Both the position numbers and the translations under genes were made by a program. Positions 13,001 through 25,063 of a DNA stretch of 64,000 nt are shown here, piece after piece. How positions within the stretch are numbered: position 1 is the first letter of the stretch; every line of letters starts with the position of its first letter. Source of the stretch: Onchocerca volvulus (Eukaryota; Nematoda; Chromadorea; Rhabditida; Onchocercidae); NCBI GenBank assembly GCA_000499405.2, contig HG738138.1:4080368-4144367 (forward strand). Direction: 5' to 3'. The notes beneath the pieces are model-generated. The model made no database searches and was not told where the DNA came from. It worked only from the letters and a program-made list of their open reading frames with translations.

Positions 13001-13639
13001 ACAAATTTAATTGCCATTTCTTATTGAGTGGTTTCGTCCCCCACTGAAAAATCTTCAAATGATTTCACTTTTGCAGTTCTACAAATGCTCAATTCCTATA
13101 TGTTTTAAAGCGAAGTGAAGAAGGGCATCTCACGAACTCCAGAATTTTATTATATCAGTTTTTTTAGGTGGCCGCATCATGGAAATGGACGGCTGGTGAT
13201 GAAACTTGTGGGATTTGTCGAATGCCATTTGAGGCATGCTGCATCGAATGCAAAACACCTGGTGATGAATGTCCCTTGGTATGTTCATTTAGTTTTTGTC
13301 CTTCGCAACTAAAAGGATTGAAAGAGCATCGTAGTCTTTCTTTTGTCTTTTGTAATTCTTAATCCTGATTTTTATTAGCCCTCTAAACAAATCAACACTC
13401 TCATTCTTTCATGGAAGCAGAGATTATGGATTTTGCGAAATCTTTTTTAATATCTTTTACCACCACACTTCTTTAATCATGGTATGTAGTTTCACCATGT
13501 ATACACTATTTTGCAGGCGCTAGGGGCATGCAAGCATGCATTTCATATGCATTGCATTGTGAAGTGGACTGAAACTCAAAATACAGCTCGACCGCAATGT
13601 CCTTTATGTAGGCAGGAGTGGAAATTCGCACCTGGATAA
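10041..13639 (+). CDS. APC11-type RING-H2 protein with long Ser/Asn-rich N-terminal extension
   Basis: APC11 is the RING subunit that recruits E2 enzymes to the anaphase-promoting complex. Exons: 10041-10069, 10452-10599, 10871-10973, 11194-11432, 11534-11686, 12047-12139, 12422-12562, 13168-13278, 13517-13639; phases agree and give 379 residues. Residues 303-379 are a near-canonical APC11 module: C316/C319, C326-C327, C330, C337, C344, H346, H349, H351, C352, C367/C370, ending [10 protein letters not shown]. The first 295 or so residues are low-complexity and acidic, rich in Ser, Asn and Thr, with no domain I recognise. APC11 is normally only about 85 residues, so the join could instead be two genes. 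In that case a short APC11 could start at the Met codon at 12491-12493 (MKFCPQPLK, directly upstream of KITVLKWN), and an upstream gene could read through 11686 to a TAA at about 11710. The RING call is firm; the single-gene model is moderate. Confidence 0.75.
12043..12047 (+). promoter_or_regulatory. Overlapping 3' splice acceptors with opposite reading-frame outcomes
   Basis: The sequence TTTCAGAG has two AGs two bases apart. Using the second (exon from 12047) keeps the frame open into the RING exons. Using the first (exon from 12045) shifts the frame and meets a TGA about 22 codons later. The first AG has the more usual TTTCAG context. Confidence 0.4.
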
Positions 13640-15463
13640 GTTTCTGTTTGTATTTCGTAAATCGAAACTGTCGTGGTTCTCGAATAGAAGTGATGTTATT
13701 AAAATAATTTTACTGGATATAGGGTAAACTAATTTACAGTTGCTTTTTTCTATATTATTCGTTTTTTCGTTAAGTGCTTTGAATATAATTTATATACAAA
13801 TAAGTGGTGTTAGAGTTTTGTTCCGGAATTAATGTGTTCCATTTTATGCCTGTTGTATGTTTATTTTGGTCTGTGCCTGTATAGTTTTACCATTCTGTGT
13901 TCTCACATTACTTCAGAGTTCTGTTTCGTTGTAAGTAAATTATGTTCATTGCTTACGGTGTTATCTCAAATTTTTTAGCCTGTGTTGCTGGTGGAAAAAT
14001 TGTCTGTTTCATTGACATTGAGATTCATAAATTTTAACTGATGAAACTTTCTTTGCTTTAGTTTTCCCGATTTGTCGCATATGCAAAATAATTCGCTCGA
14101 AAACATCCAAACATTTTTTGACAGAATCTGACTTATTTTTTTACACAAATGAATGATTCGCATCATTTGTAGAAATCCTCAACTACTGCATTTTGGATGG
14201 ATTCACTTCGTATTTGCATTATGTTCATTTTGTTTTGTCGTAGCTTCTGTCTCTCATTTCTGTTGTTTTAGCTACTCACCACACCGTTGAATGAAACATA
14301 GAACTCAGTAAAGACTGAAAATAAACATCTAATTTAGCTCAATAGTTACTTTTTTTTGCTATCACGATAGTATTAATGAATTAATTTACATGTAATTTCC
14401 TGAGGTTCTGGTTTTTTGATATCAGAATTGTTTTCCCATTTATAGAAATGGATATTGGTTGATTCAAACTGGTAAGCATTGTTCTATTGAATTTAACTTC
14501 TTGAAACTAAATTCAGTTTAATACCAGTTAATCTTCTGGTTTGTGGTTTTTTGTTTCCAGTGAGGTTACTTATATTATTTCAGTGGTGACAGATTGTTTC
14601 ATGTTATTGAGCTAAGAGAAACTAGAAATATGTCTTTTGAATCGTTTAACTTTTGTTTTTGAGTTAGCATTTCATTCCAAGTTTAATTTGTCTTTCCCAG
14701 ACCAATTAATAATGCTTTATTAGTTCCTTTCTTTAATCGGTGTTTTAATGTCGAATTTCAGGCTTATTTCCTTCATGTCAGTACCAATTCACTTGCTCAT
14801 CCCAGTAGTAGATCAATCACAATAGGAGAAAACAACAGAACGAAACAACACATTCTCATATTCCGAATGATACCAGTGAATCTTTACGTTAGGATGAATT
14901 GAAATGCGAACAGATTTTGCGATCATCATATTTATGCACATTTTATTGCAACTTATCGATGTTTTATTGGTAATGTGTGATTTTTTTTTGGTCTGCAGTG
15001 ATAATTATATTTCAGTGATGATGTCGGTTTCAAAGTTTCGGATTCGAAAATAAAATCAAGTTTCATTCTTTTTTGATTTTGTTCCTATAAATGTTATTGT
15101 TCATTTGCATACATGCAAATTTTTCATGAAATTTACACTATGTCTTTTATTGTTGCACTTATGGAAGAGTTTGCAATGACCTGAAATGAATATGATGAGA
15201 AGCGGTCGTAATTTGTCAGGTTGATTGTTTTTCTTGAAGATGTCTTAATCTTTAATAAAAGGTTCTTTATCTTTCCTGGAATTTATAATGCCAAGAATAT
15301 CTGCTCTCTTGTAGCATGTTTTGGAATCCTCTTATCTATTTTTTTTTTTTATTTTTGAAACCTGAAGATCATCCTTTTTTACGCTGCAGTTATTTCCGTT
15401 GATGTTCAGGATTTGATTTTAACTTTAGTTCCTTTGATTGCAAATCCGAACTTTTTTATTTCA
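13640..15463. other. Intergenic DNA downstream of the RING gene
   Basis: About 1.8 kb, T-rich, with no exon I can support on either strand. It should contain the 3' UTR of the RING gene and the promoter or outron of the CSN8-like gene. Confidence 0.5.
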
Positions 15464-15464
15464 G
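15463..15464 (+). promoter_or_regulatory. 3' splice acceptor just before the CSN8-like ATG
   Basis: CTTTTTTATTTCAG is followed by only three bases (GTA) before the ATG. The same GTAATG arrangement occurs at 58414-58420. It is a putative spliced-leader acceptor. Confidence 0.45.
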
Positions 15465-15467
15465 GTA

Positions 15468-17840
15468 ATGTCTGAGGTTCCTGATGTCTCAGAGAATCTA
15501 AATAGTTCATGTGAAGCAGTTAGTGGATCTGTCGTTTCTGCCGTTGTTCCAGAAAACGGTGAAGTTTAGTTGTTTTCAAAGATGAGTATAGTTTTTAACG
15601 GATGAGGAAAGCATTTACTTGTAACTTCTAACTAGTTTGCTTATTTTGATGTTCAATTTTTCATATTATCTTCATATTCAACCTTAATTTGCTAGGGGAA
15701 GGATATTGGCCAAAATTTAATTTGCGTTGGTTGCTTTTTCATTTCAGATGAAAGTTTGCAGATGGATGCGGAAGATAGCCTTCCTGCATCATCTTTTTCA
15801 ATGCACCATTCTACTAATATCAGTAATGCTCCATTCGTTGTGAGTAATATTTCAGCTTAATTTAGTTCTTTCGAGAACAATCCATTAATTAGTATTGTCC
15901 AAAGTAGTTTAAAAATGTGTTCATTCGAAGAAATTCTTACCTCATGCTGCAACAATTTTTATTGTTATTAATATGTATATTTCCTTCTGTTCTTCAGTTT
16001 CTTTTTTTTTGTGAAGATAGAATTAGTTTGATTGTTGTGAAAAAATCTAGTAGTAGATATACGCTAAAAAAGCTTAATTATCATCTCCGCTTGATATTAT
16101 GAACTCTTCTATTCCCTTCAGTAATAAATTTTGAAAAAGTTGATCATTTTAACTCCTTTTTTCCTAAATTTATGAAGCTGCTGGCATTTCACTAATTTAC
16201 CTCATATCAGATTTCGATTTCTTGTCTTCATGAGAGATGCAAACCTCATGAATTTTCTCTTTTTTTCTAACAAGGCTTAAGGAAATGAAAAAATGCAAAA
16301 TCATTTTCTTGCATAGTCCTGTTTTTACCATTATTTTCTTAGTGCAGTTTACCAGAGTAGCAAGCAATTGTTATGACTTGTCGGATTATTTAGACGTGTT
16401 CACCTTTCACTTCAAAGTTACGATCATTCGAACAACGTGAGATTCAACCGAATGAACGCGATGTTGATGTCGAATTTTTCGCACATTTATTGATCTTTTA
16501 CATGATTAAGGAAGATTGGGCAAAAGTTTGTGTCTCTTTTCCTGATTTTGTATAGATGGTGTCCTAGTTTTGTTCAAATCCGTAACATCAGGAACTTTTG
16601 ATATTAGATTCCTGAGAATAGATAAGGGCATGAATTGATTTTACAAAACACCTGTCACTTTACTGATTTTTATAATATTCTTATATTTTTCTTCCCGACT
16701 TCTGATCCTTTTTATGTGTTTAGGCGCGCCAGTGCCGTCTCCGGGCCGAAGCATCGGTAACGAATATCCATTTGAATACTGTCATGTTTGTCTGTCATCA
16801 TCTGGAGGATGGTGATACTGGATCTGCTCTTCATTTGATCAAGAATTCACATTTTGATGATCAGATCAAGTATACTTTGTTGTGACACAGAATTTGGTCA
16901 CATTTTCAATACCGCTAATTTCTATTTCAGCTTAGTGAATTTTGATGTAGTCAGAAATTCTTCAGAAATATTCTATTAAGAGAAAGAAGAGCTACTAAGG
17001 CTATGCTTAAGGAAAATTCGTTTGCTGATTTTCAGATCTATATTAAGAATGCAGAATAGTAGAGCAGATGATTTCTTCGTTGTTTTATAAATTTTATCTT
17101 TGCTGATCAGCCAGCTTTTGTTTATGCTAAATTTTTCCTATCACATATTGCAATTTTAGTATTGTTTTTTTAGAGATCTGATGATGGAAGTACAGAAACG
17201 AATTATTTTATCAGTGTTGCGAATGGTTGAACGTACGTATATTAATATTGAAGCAAAAAAATTAGCTAAAATGTTTGATGCTGAGTCGAATGACGAATTA
17301 CAAGAGGTTGTTGATATATAGAGATATATTTACTGATTTAAGCTGTTCAAGATTTTTGAGATGCTATTTGCCAGTTCTTTGTTAAGAAAGCTTTTTCGTT
17401 ATAATAAGAAAGTATTCAAGAGACCAAATTGGTCGAATCATCGAACATACTGAGGTAGATTAAATGGAATAATGAAGCTGATAGCTTCATATGTCAAGTC
17501 ATCAGCGAGCATCTAGTGACCGGAAAGTTGCATTGGTTCCAGATCACAAAAAATAACTTCTTATTTAGTTTACACCACATTTTTAAAACTATCATTCCAT
17601 TTCAGCTTTATTTCATGTTGCTCAAAGTTGCAGATTCTGGATCGAGTAGGTTGGGTAGTGGAGGATGATTATGTGATACCAAAAATGACGCCTCAGTTAA
17701 TGCACAAGATTAAGAAACTGGATGCTTCATATGGACCGATCTCTGAAACATCTACTAAAGTACCCTATGAAATGATGAAAGGCTCTGTTGATATTAATAA
17801 GCTCATTCAGTATGCCACATTTTTGGAGATTAACACTTAG
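15468..17840 (+). CDS. csn-8: COP9 signalosome subunit 8-like protein
   Basis: CSN8 is the smallest PCI subunit of the COP9 signalosome, the complex that removes NEDD8 from cullins. Exons: 15468-15558, 15748-15839, 16724-16869, 17174-17306, 17634-17840; phases agree and give 222 residues, close to the roughly 210 of CSN8. Residues 1-61 are Ser-rich and look disordered. Residues 62-110 are helical. RIILSVLRMVERTYINIEA, then AKMFDAESNDELQEILDR and GWVVEDDYVIPKM, fit the PCI winged helix. The C-terminal LIQYATFLEIN resembles the final helix of CSN8. Identification rests on length, fold pattern and these short similarities, so another small PCI protein (for example Rpn12-like) is not excluded. 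AATAAA lies at 17927. Confidence 0.65.
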
Positions 17841-17926
17841 TGGGAATTTTTCTTGTGATAGGTTTTTTTTTTGTCGATTTTTTCTGATTCTCTTTTGTTT
17901 TCCTACTTGTTCAGAAACTGTTTCCG

Positions 17927-17932
17927 AATAAA
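17927..17932 (+). terminator. Polyadenylation signal AATAAA
   Basis: Canonical AATAAA 87 nt after the stop of the CSN8-like gene, in a T-rich 3' UTR. Confidence 0.5.
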
Positions 17933-18697
17933 ACATTAAAATTCAAATCATTTTCTTGACCGACAAATGAGTGCATGAAGTGTTTGCATCATGTTCCAAC
18001 TTCCATCCAGAAATCACCTGCACCTGCGCTACCTATTGTTTCATTTTTCTATTAGATATCTGGGACTTCGTATTAGTTCGCATTATATTCTTTATATGAG
18101 AATCAGTAGAATTCAGTAACTGATTTGTCAATCACCATGGAGGCATATCAGGTGCTTTGGCTATTTCCAGAAAAGTTCGAAAATTCCGCGGTGTACATCA
18201 AAATAAAAGTAGCGGGATCAGTAATGCTGAAAAGAATTCATGGCAAGTTTTAGAAAGAGGTTATGCAAAGTTTAAGTGTATGTTTAGGAGATAAAATGAT
18301 AAATTTACTTTAATTGGTGTATTATTCTGGAATATCTTTAACTGATGAAACTGATGTGATAAATTTGATTCGATGATTACCATAATTGGGATATCGCAGA
18401 AGTAATTTTTATCTAATGTTTCTTTCCATTTTAGATAATTGGAAGGTTGCTGACTATATTCTGTCCATTTAATATTAATCTTGCGCTAAATATTTAAAGC
18501 ATGTTAAATATCATTGATATCATAGAATAACAAGTTACAGAATATCACCGAATTAACTATATCATAGAATGAGCATGGAATGAACATATTTGAATTTAAA
18601 AGTCAACAGACAATAATGGTATATAGTACACGGAATGGGATACCCAGAGTGATTTCATTAAACGGCATTCGCTTTGCTTCGGCTATGAATAGATAAC

Positions 18698-18767
18698 GAA
18701 ATCCCTGAAGTAGCCTTGAAACCATAAATAAATGAAATCCCTGAAGTAGCCTTGAAACCATAAATAA
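18698..18767. repeat. Tandem 34-bp direct repeat, two copies
   Basis: Copies at 18698-18731 and 18734-18767 appear identical (core CCCTGAAGTAGCCTTGAAA) and are separated by AT. A partial third copy (ACCATAAATAA) follows at about 18773. Confidence 0.9.
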
Positions 18768-21538
18768 GTAAAAACCATAAATAATATTTAGGACCATATT
18801 TCGACATCATCGTTTTTAATATTCTACTTCATTCACTGTTGTTTTCTCAAATTTTCTGGGAAATTTCTTTCTACTATTTCTTGAACATTATAAGTGATCT
18901 CAAACATTTCCTCATCTCGCAAAATATCTATTAATTTTTCCCATTTGATATATGCAACAAGAAACTAATTAAAACGAATTTATGACGATGTGTTTTATAA
19001 AATGTTGGATTTCGTTTTGAATTGCGTTTGAAATGCGACCAATTATTTCCAGATAGCAGATGATTCTTAAATGCGGTTGATCTACGTAAGTTTCACCATT
19101 CAAGTCTCAACATACAAGCGGATTTTAATAGGAACTAATACTTCAAAATGAAAAATAAAAACTTTGGTACAAGTATATCAGCTTATTTCTCCAAGCATCA
19201 GCTTATTCTCCCAAATGCAGATTTCCTGGCATATTTCACTTCGAAATCAGTTCAATTTTTAAATCTTTGAGACGCCGCAAATTTAAATCAGGAAAACCTG
19301 AAATCAAGGAAAAATGTAGCTGTTAATAATTATATCATAACAAACATAATAATAAAACAGTGCAAATTGATTTAATTTCATTTTTTATGATGATCCGTAA
19401 TGTATCGGATGGATCCAAACAAGAGATACGAATATTAAGGGGATATTATTCTGGTGCAAATTTCACTTCGTGGTAATAGATTTTGGTACGTTTCAGACGA
19501 GATCAGCTATATATGTAGTTCTGTGTATGCGGCATGCGAAAACTAGGTTGCAAAAATGTTTAGATCACTCAGATGTTAAAGTAATGGATACCGTAGTCTT
19601 TTAATTAACTTTTTATTTCTGACAGGTGAAATTGCACATTCTGCAACAAATTTGGGAATGTCCGAAACTAATTATTCCATGTTTATTGTTTGTTCTATTA
19701 ATACATCAAAACTGATCAGCTGTTTATAGATCTCAACGAACAACATAGGAATAGAACAGTGCAGTCGCTCTCGATTGTGTTTAAAAAGTATTTAATTTTG
19801 CTTTTTTCACATTTCTGATATCAGATAATAGTTTTAGAAAGTAAGCATAAAAAATCTCAATTGTAATCTTAGTTTTCTTATGCTTACTTTCAAGAATAGC
19901 AAATTAGGCAATGTTTTTATTATTCTGGAAAAGTCATAGAACGTCAAAGAGCATCCAAATCCAAAGTTGAGAATTTATGAGAAGCATAAAAAGTGCACAA
20001 AGTGCATGATAAGGTTGTGCTATTCATGGATATGAATCTTTATTAATTCATCATATCATCAGAAGTTAAATGCTCTTAGTTTATGATTGATGTGTGTTGA
20101 AAACATGTGTCATTTGATTGCATGTTATGTCTTGTGGGACAGGAAAAGCAGGGAGAATGGAAGCAGTTGAGATGGTGTAGGTCAAACTAGACAAATTTAA
20201 AAGTTAATTGTATTTGAACAAAATAATAACAGAGAGAATCTATTAAATTCAAAAACAATGGCCTTTCCCGACTCGGAGTTCCAGTTCCTACTTCTGTTTG
20301 CAAAGTTTCTTCGGCATCATAATTGAGATAGACGAAAGATGTAAATATTATTGTCACGATGGAGCAATATTTTGCTTTGTTTATCACAATGAAATGTCAC
20401 ATAATACTGCCAAAATATTTTATAATATATTTTGACGATTTTCAGAATTTTTTGCGATATAAGTAATTGTTCCTCCATAGCTTATTTAGTTAAATTATTC
20501 AAAATTCATTGCGAATTCGATTTTTCAAACAATATAATAATTTCTCCATTTCAAGATGAGCTCACAGACACACAGTAATGAATTGACGACTTCGAAGACA
20601 GTCACGTCTAATTAATTGTCGCATGTTTTGCTGTTTTTAAAGGTATAATATCTATCATTTGCAAAGGTAAAGGAAAGAAATAGTGAAAGATATCATATCT
20701 TTTGAAACTAGCAAATTCTTATCTGCCGTTATTAAGAATTATTCAGATAAGAGAAGCTGCAACAAGTGACTAGAAGTGATTTTTCTATTCATTTTATAAA
20801 CATCTTATTATAAATGATTTTAGTCTTCTAGAAGCAGGTAGATCTTATATCAGCTACTTACAGCAAGTTAGGAGTTTATGATACACAAACACTATCTCTT
20901 CAAGTGATCTATAATGCATTTATCCTGTATATTTGGAAAAATTCAAGAAAATGAACCACCCAGCAGGAATCTTTCAATTAGACTGGCTTGATCCATTAGT
21001 ATTCGGTGTATTCTCTGATCCAAAATCTGATAAACAGCAAATAATTATCCAAGCTTCAGATAGTTGATTGGGAAACTTCAAATGGATTTGAACTAATATT
21101 CAAATAACACTCGAACAATGACGTAGAAGATCTGATATTTTGAGGCAGAAGAATTATAAATAATTTAACCACATGGATCGGTGCTACGCAGAGATGTCTC
21201 AAGGAAAATTTGGGTGATGAGAAGTTTGGCAAAGTGTGCAAAAAAGACTTCTGAAGTTTCTATGCAAAACGGATGAAACCCTATCGAAGCACGGTGTTGG
21301 TTTTTCATTGGGCGGGAAGAATTTTGAAAAAGAGAAATTCAATAAGAGAAAGTTCGAGCAGAAAGACGAGAAGGATAATTGGACTACAAGAAAATCGAAA
21401 TGAAGAAAGGACTTTTTAGTTCTCCAACGCGCTTTTTAAAGAAAATATTAGGAAAACTCACTGATTAAGATGAAAGGGATGCGAAGAATATTGGTAGCAT
21501 AAAAGGAGCGGCTTAAAAAAATACATCAAATAATGAAA

Positions 21539-21586
21539 TGCATTTGGAATGTAACTGGATAGAATTTCAGTTACATTCTAAATGCA
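21539..21586. repeat. Inverted repeat, 19-bp arms, 10-nt loop
   Basis: Arms 21539-21557 and 21568-21586 pair with one mismatch (left arm TGCATTTGGAATGTAACTG). The right arm lies inside a longer block (21562-21615) that recurs in diverged form at 21692-21741. Confidence 0.8.
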
Positions 21587-21741
21587 ACTGAAGAAATTAG
21601 ATTTCTTGCTAAAGTATGTATGAAAACAAAATAAATTATGTTGTTAACTCATCATATAAATAATGAAGAGATGGAAAAAGTTTGCATAAATTGAATTTAT
21701 ATTCTAAATGCAATTGAAGAAATTGGATTTATTTCTGAACT
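21562..21741. repeat. Diverged direct repeat, about 50 bp, two copies
   Basis: 21562-21615 and 21692-21741 share ATTCTAAATGCAA, TGAAGAAATT and flanking bases with several substitutions. The duplication looks local and old. Confidence 0.6.
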
Positions 21742-23663
21742 ATATAAAGGAACCAAATGAATTCAAGTCATAAGCATTAGTATTTTCAAATTTATGGAAG
21801 AAGAATGGAAAAATTGGATGCATTTTGCAAAAGAAAGGATTGGAAAGATTGTCGGAGAAGTATGGGAATAATGCTAAGAACATTAATTATTAATTTGAAA
21901 AGAGAATGGCAATATGCATTATTGCTTTTATTTATCCTATTGGTTTTCGAAATTTTGGCAATGATAAAAACCTAAAAGGCTAAAACTGTTTTTTAGATTT
22001 TTTGAAATATTTAACTTTTTCAGCTATGCGAAATTCAACTTAAATAACTCGTAATGATTTTTCTGCTTACGAAGCATAACAATATATATTATTCGAAAAA
22101 CTTTGGATAAACTGAAATATATTCGCTGAATTGTCTAGGCACTTGGAACCGTTAATTCATGAACTGTATGGTGGATTTGAAAAACTTGCTCTGATGACTA
22201 ACTTCTAGTGCCATTTAAGCTTATGTGCGACTATGGAATTGTGCCAATATGGAAGCAAGTTTTACCGAATGATAATGAAGTCCTAGCAACATTTCATAGT
22301 GAAGTTTGGCGAAATCAACTTTAGATGGAACTTTTTTCATTATTTAGCTTAATTAGAAATAATCTATTCATTGAGCGAAATATTAATAGACGTATGAATT
22401 CATGAATGATTTGTAATCTGATGTTGTATAAGCTAGCAAATTTAACAGTTTTAAACATTTGTAAGAGAGAGATTCCGAAATATTTTTCTAATCTTAAATC
22501 TGTGATAATATTTCTACTCTCATTTGCGTTATTGCTCTCTAATCAGTGCTGTAATTTCTAACGGTGAATCTGGTAATACTCAAAATTTTATTTATCGCGC
22601 TATTCCAGCAATTTTTTTCTTCTTTCTTTTTTTTTTTTTTACGAATTCATTTACTCAGCATGTTACATGTTTTAGTGCAGATATATCAGAAATAAACGAT
22701 ACATCATTATTCAGCTTACTGAATCATTCATTTTTTCGTGGAGAATGCGCTTATGACAGTGACGTAAATATCATATTCCAACTTTTTTGCATCAGATTCT
22801 TTCCTTGTTCTTAACGTACGACCCGAAATTCTAATTTGGCAGAAGGAGTAGAAAGCTCAAAATCCCTCCCAGTATTGGACTTGATGCCAATCTTTCAATG
22901 GTATTACTAGGTGGTCGAAATGATGATGGTGATAATTGCCATTCTTATCAGTCCAGTTCAATTTACTTAATATTTGCATTGCCAGTGCCTAATATGGACA
23001 CCTTATTGAATGCAGAAGTATTTTCAATAAGGCAATATCAAAACACAGTAGATAGATCAATAGACTGGTGTAGTTGTATGAACGGGTTCTATGAAGTAGT
23101 TTTGCAAGTTCTGTGTAATACCATTGCTGATATCGATGTGTGGTGCACACACCGGAAAATATTTTATCGATAGCAGCGCATTTTTCCAATCGTTTGGTTG
23201 TTTGCTTCCATAGTGGATTGCAAACGATTATGCTGATGTATCCATTCTGTGAACTTTTCCATTTCTTTACGTAACTCATTTATAATTTACTTAAAAACAT
23301 TTAATTTGAGACACTCAGCCTCAATTTCTACTCTCGACACACTCAGTGATGTTAACTCTCGAGCATTGAACAATTTTCGTTTTCTGCATCCTTATCATTG
23401 TGAATTGGACTATCAACAAACATTGCCAAAAAAATGAAACTTCAATTAAATTAAATTGCCTACGTGCAGCAACAACTACGTTGGAAATGTGAGTGCAATT
23501 TAAAATTTTTCATTTATTCATTGCTTATTTAACGGTAAGCACTTCGAGAATTTAGAAATTACAGGTAAAATTATTCAATTATATGCGAAAATTATCTATT
23601 TATATTCATAAATTATCTAATTTATACTAAAATTATCTAATTATTTATATTTTTTTTCAATTA

Positions 23664-23664
23664 C

Positions 23665-23707
<43 letters not shown>

Positions 23708-23813
23708 ATTGTATAATATAATTGTATAATTGTATAATTTGTATAATATAATTATATATATATATATATATCAAACTAGAGGACTCTAAACTATGTTGTA
23801 TCGACTAAAATAA

Positions 23814-23845
<32 letters not shown>
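23664..23845. repeat. Interrupted (AT)n microsatellite cluster
   Basis: Runs of alternating AT at about 23664-23707, 23753-23770 and 23817-23845, separated by AT-rich sequence. The last two runs flank the first copy of the 48-bp duplication. Confidence 0.9.
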
Positions 23846-23847
<2 letters not shown>

Positions 23848-23892
23848 AACTAGAGGACTCTAAACTATGTTGTATCGACTAAAATAATACTA
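23771..23892. repeat. 48-bp direct duplication separated by an (AT)n run
   Basis: 23771-23818 and 23845-23892 are identical by eye (starting TCAAACTAGAGGACTC and ending AATAATACTA). An AT run precedes each copy, suggesting duplication by slippage or unequal exchange at the microsatellite. Confidence 0.9.
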
Positions 23893-25022
23893 AATAAGCA
23901 GCAATTTCTGTAAAAACTTTAAATCACATATTCTTTTTCGAATCAAGAATAAATTTGATGAAAATATTTTCCAGTTTTTGATTGATCAGTTGCGTTTCGC
24001 AAAATCAGTCCGATAAACTAGTAAATTTAAATATGTAGAAAATGGAAAGATTTTGACCTGTAAAAAAAGGAATAGAAAAATCTTTTGGATTGTTTATTAG
24101 AAAAGTAGTTCCAAATATTCAATTAAAATAGAATTTGATTATCATGGAAAATCTAGGGCAATTCCATGATAATTATTATTATTCATTTAATCTTTATCAT
24201 TTCTATATCAGTATTTTTTTCTAATGTTATAACATTCTATAAATCATTAACTATGTTAAAAACATGGGCTACTAAAGTACACAATTTATATCTACTGGTT
24301 TGTATCGTTCAAATTGCTTTTAGATTAAGTTTTCTGCCCAGTTAAAAATGCAATTTTTCTTTGAATTCTATGCTTTCGTTTTTCTTAAATTTGTTCATTT
24401 AAAAAATTTGATAAAAAGAATTTTTTTTATCCACAAATAAGTTTCCCGCAAATATAATTTACATCGGTGATTAGTTAGTGTTTAATATCATTATCTTCAT
24501 ATTTTTTTTTGGGGGAGGGAGGGAGGGGATTCTGCTTGGATGAGAATTTTTGGAACTCAAGCAAACAATTAAAGAATGAGATCCTCTAACTGGTTTAGGG
24601 AAATTTTCAAATTTTGAAAATTAGCTTTCCGATCGGCGAAAGAGCTTAAGCAGGATTAGGTAACTAGAAATGGCGCTTGTTCTAGTACCGTCATTCTTGA
24701 CTATCATTATCAAATGTGGGATTTGCCAGATGTTCTAAAATAAGATTATGAATCCTGGAAATTCTGATCCCAAATCTAAGCCAAATCTGAGAATATATTC
24801 GACATTCTTCTTAAGTCTCAATTTTCTACTTCATAATCATCAATTATCGGTAAAAAGAATATTATCTACGCCAATATTTTCAAAAATGAGTGATGTTGTG
24901 CAGCCCACAAATCCTCTGTAACTGATGACATAGTAGTAATTCGTAATTCAAACTAACTGCTCGATGTTTTATGATTATTAAAATTGTTTTTGAAGCATTT
25001 TTTCTATTTTTCAATAATTTCC

Positions 25023-25024
25023 AG
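25023..25024 (+). promoter_or_regulatory. 3' splice acceptor before the lysozyme ATG
   Basis: TTCAATAATTTCCAG ends at 25024, 39 nt before the ATG. It is a possible spliced-leader acceptor. Confidence 0.35.
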
Positions 25025-25063
25025 TCCTGCTATTAGTCTCTGATACAAATATCCAACAAAACA

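Larger units (their letters stand above)
17933..25023. other. Gene-poor region of about 7 kb
   Basis: No multi-exon model could be supported on either strand. Frames of 60-96 codons at 18.6, 20.2, 21.1, 22.5-23.4 kb lack good splice context or recognisable motifs. The region holds tandem repeats (18.7 kb), an inverted repeat (21.5 kb), and AT-rich microsatellites with a 48-bp duplication (23.6-23.9 kb). Confidence 0.5.

Noticed and set aside
18603..18797. Minus-strand frame with a repeated FMVSRLLQGF motif
   Set aside because: The apparent peptide repeat is the 34-bp DNA tandem repeat read in one frame; there is no start or splice support.
22524..23173. Plus-strand frames of 91-96 codons
   Set aside because: Interrupted by T-runs, no consistent splice chain, and overlapped by a similar-length minus-strand frame; treated as chance.
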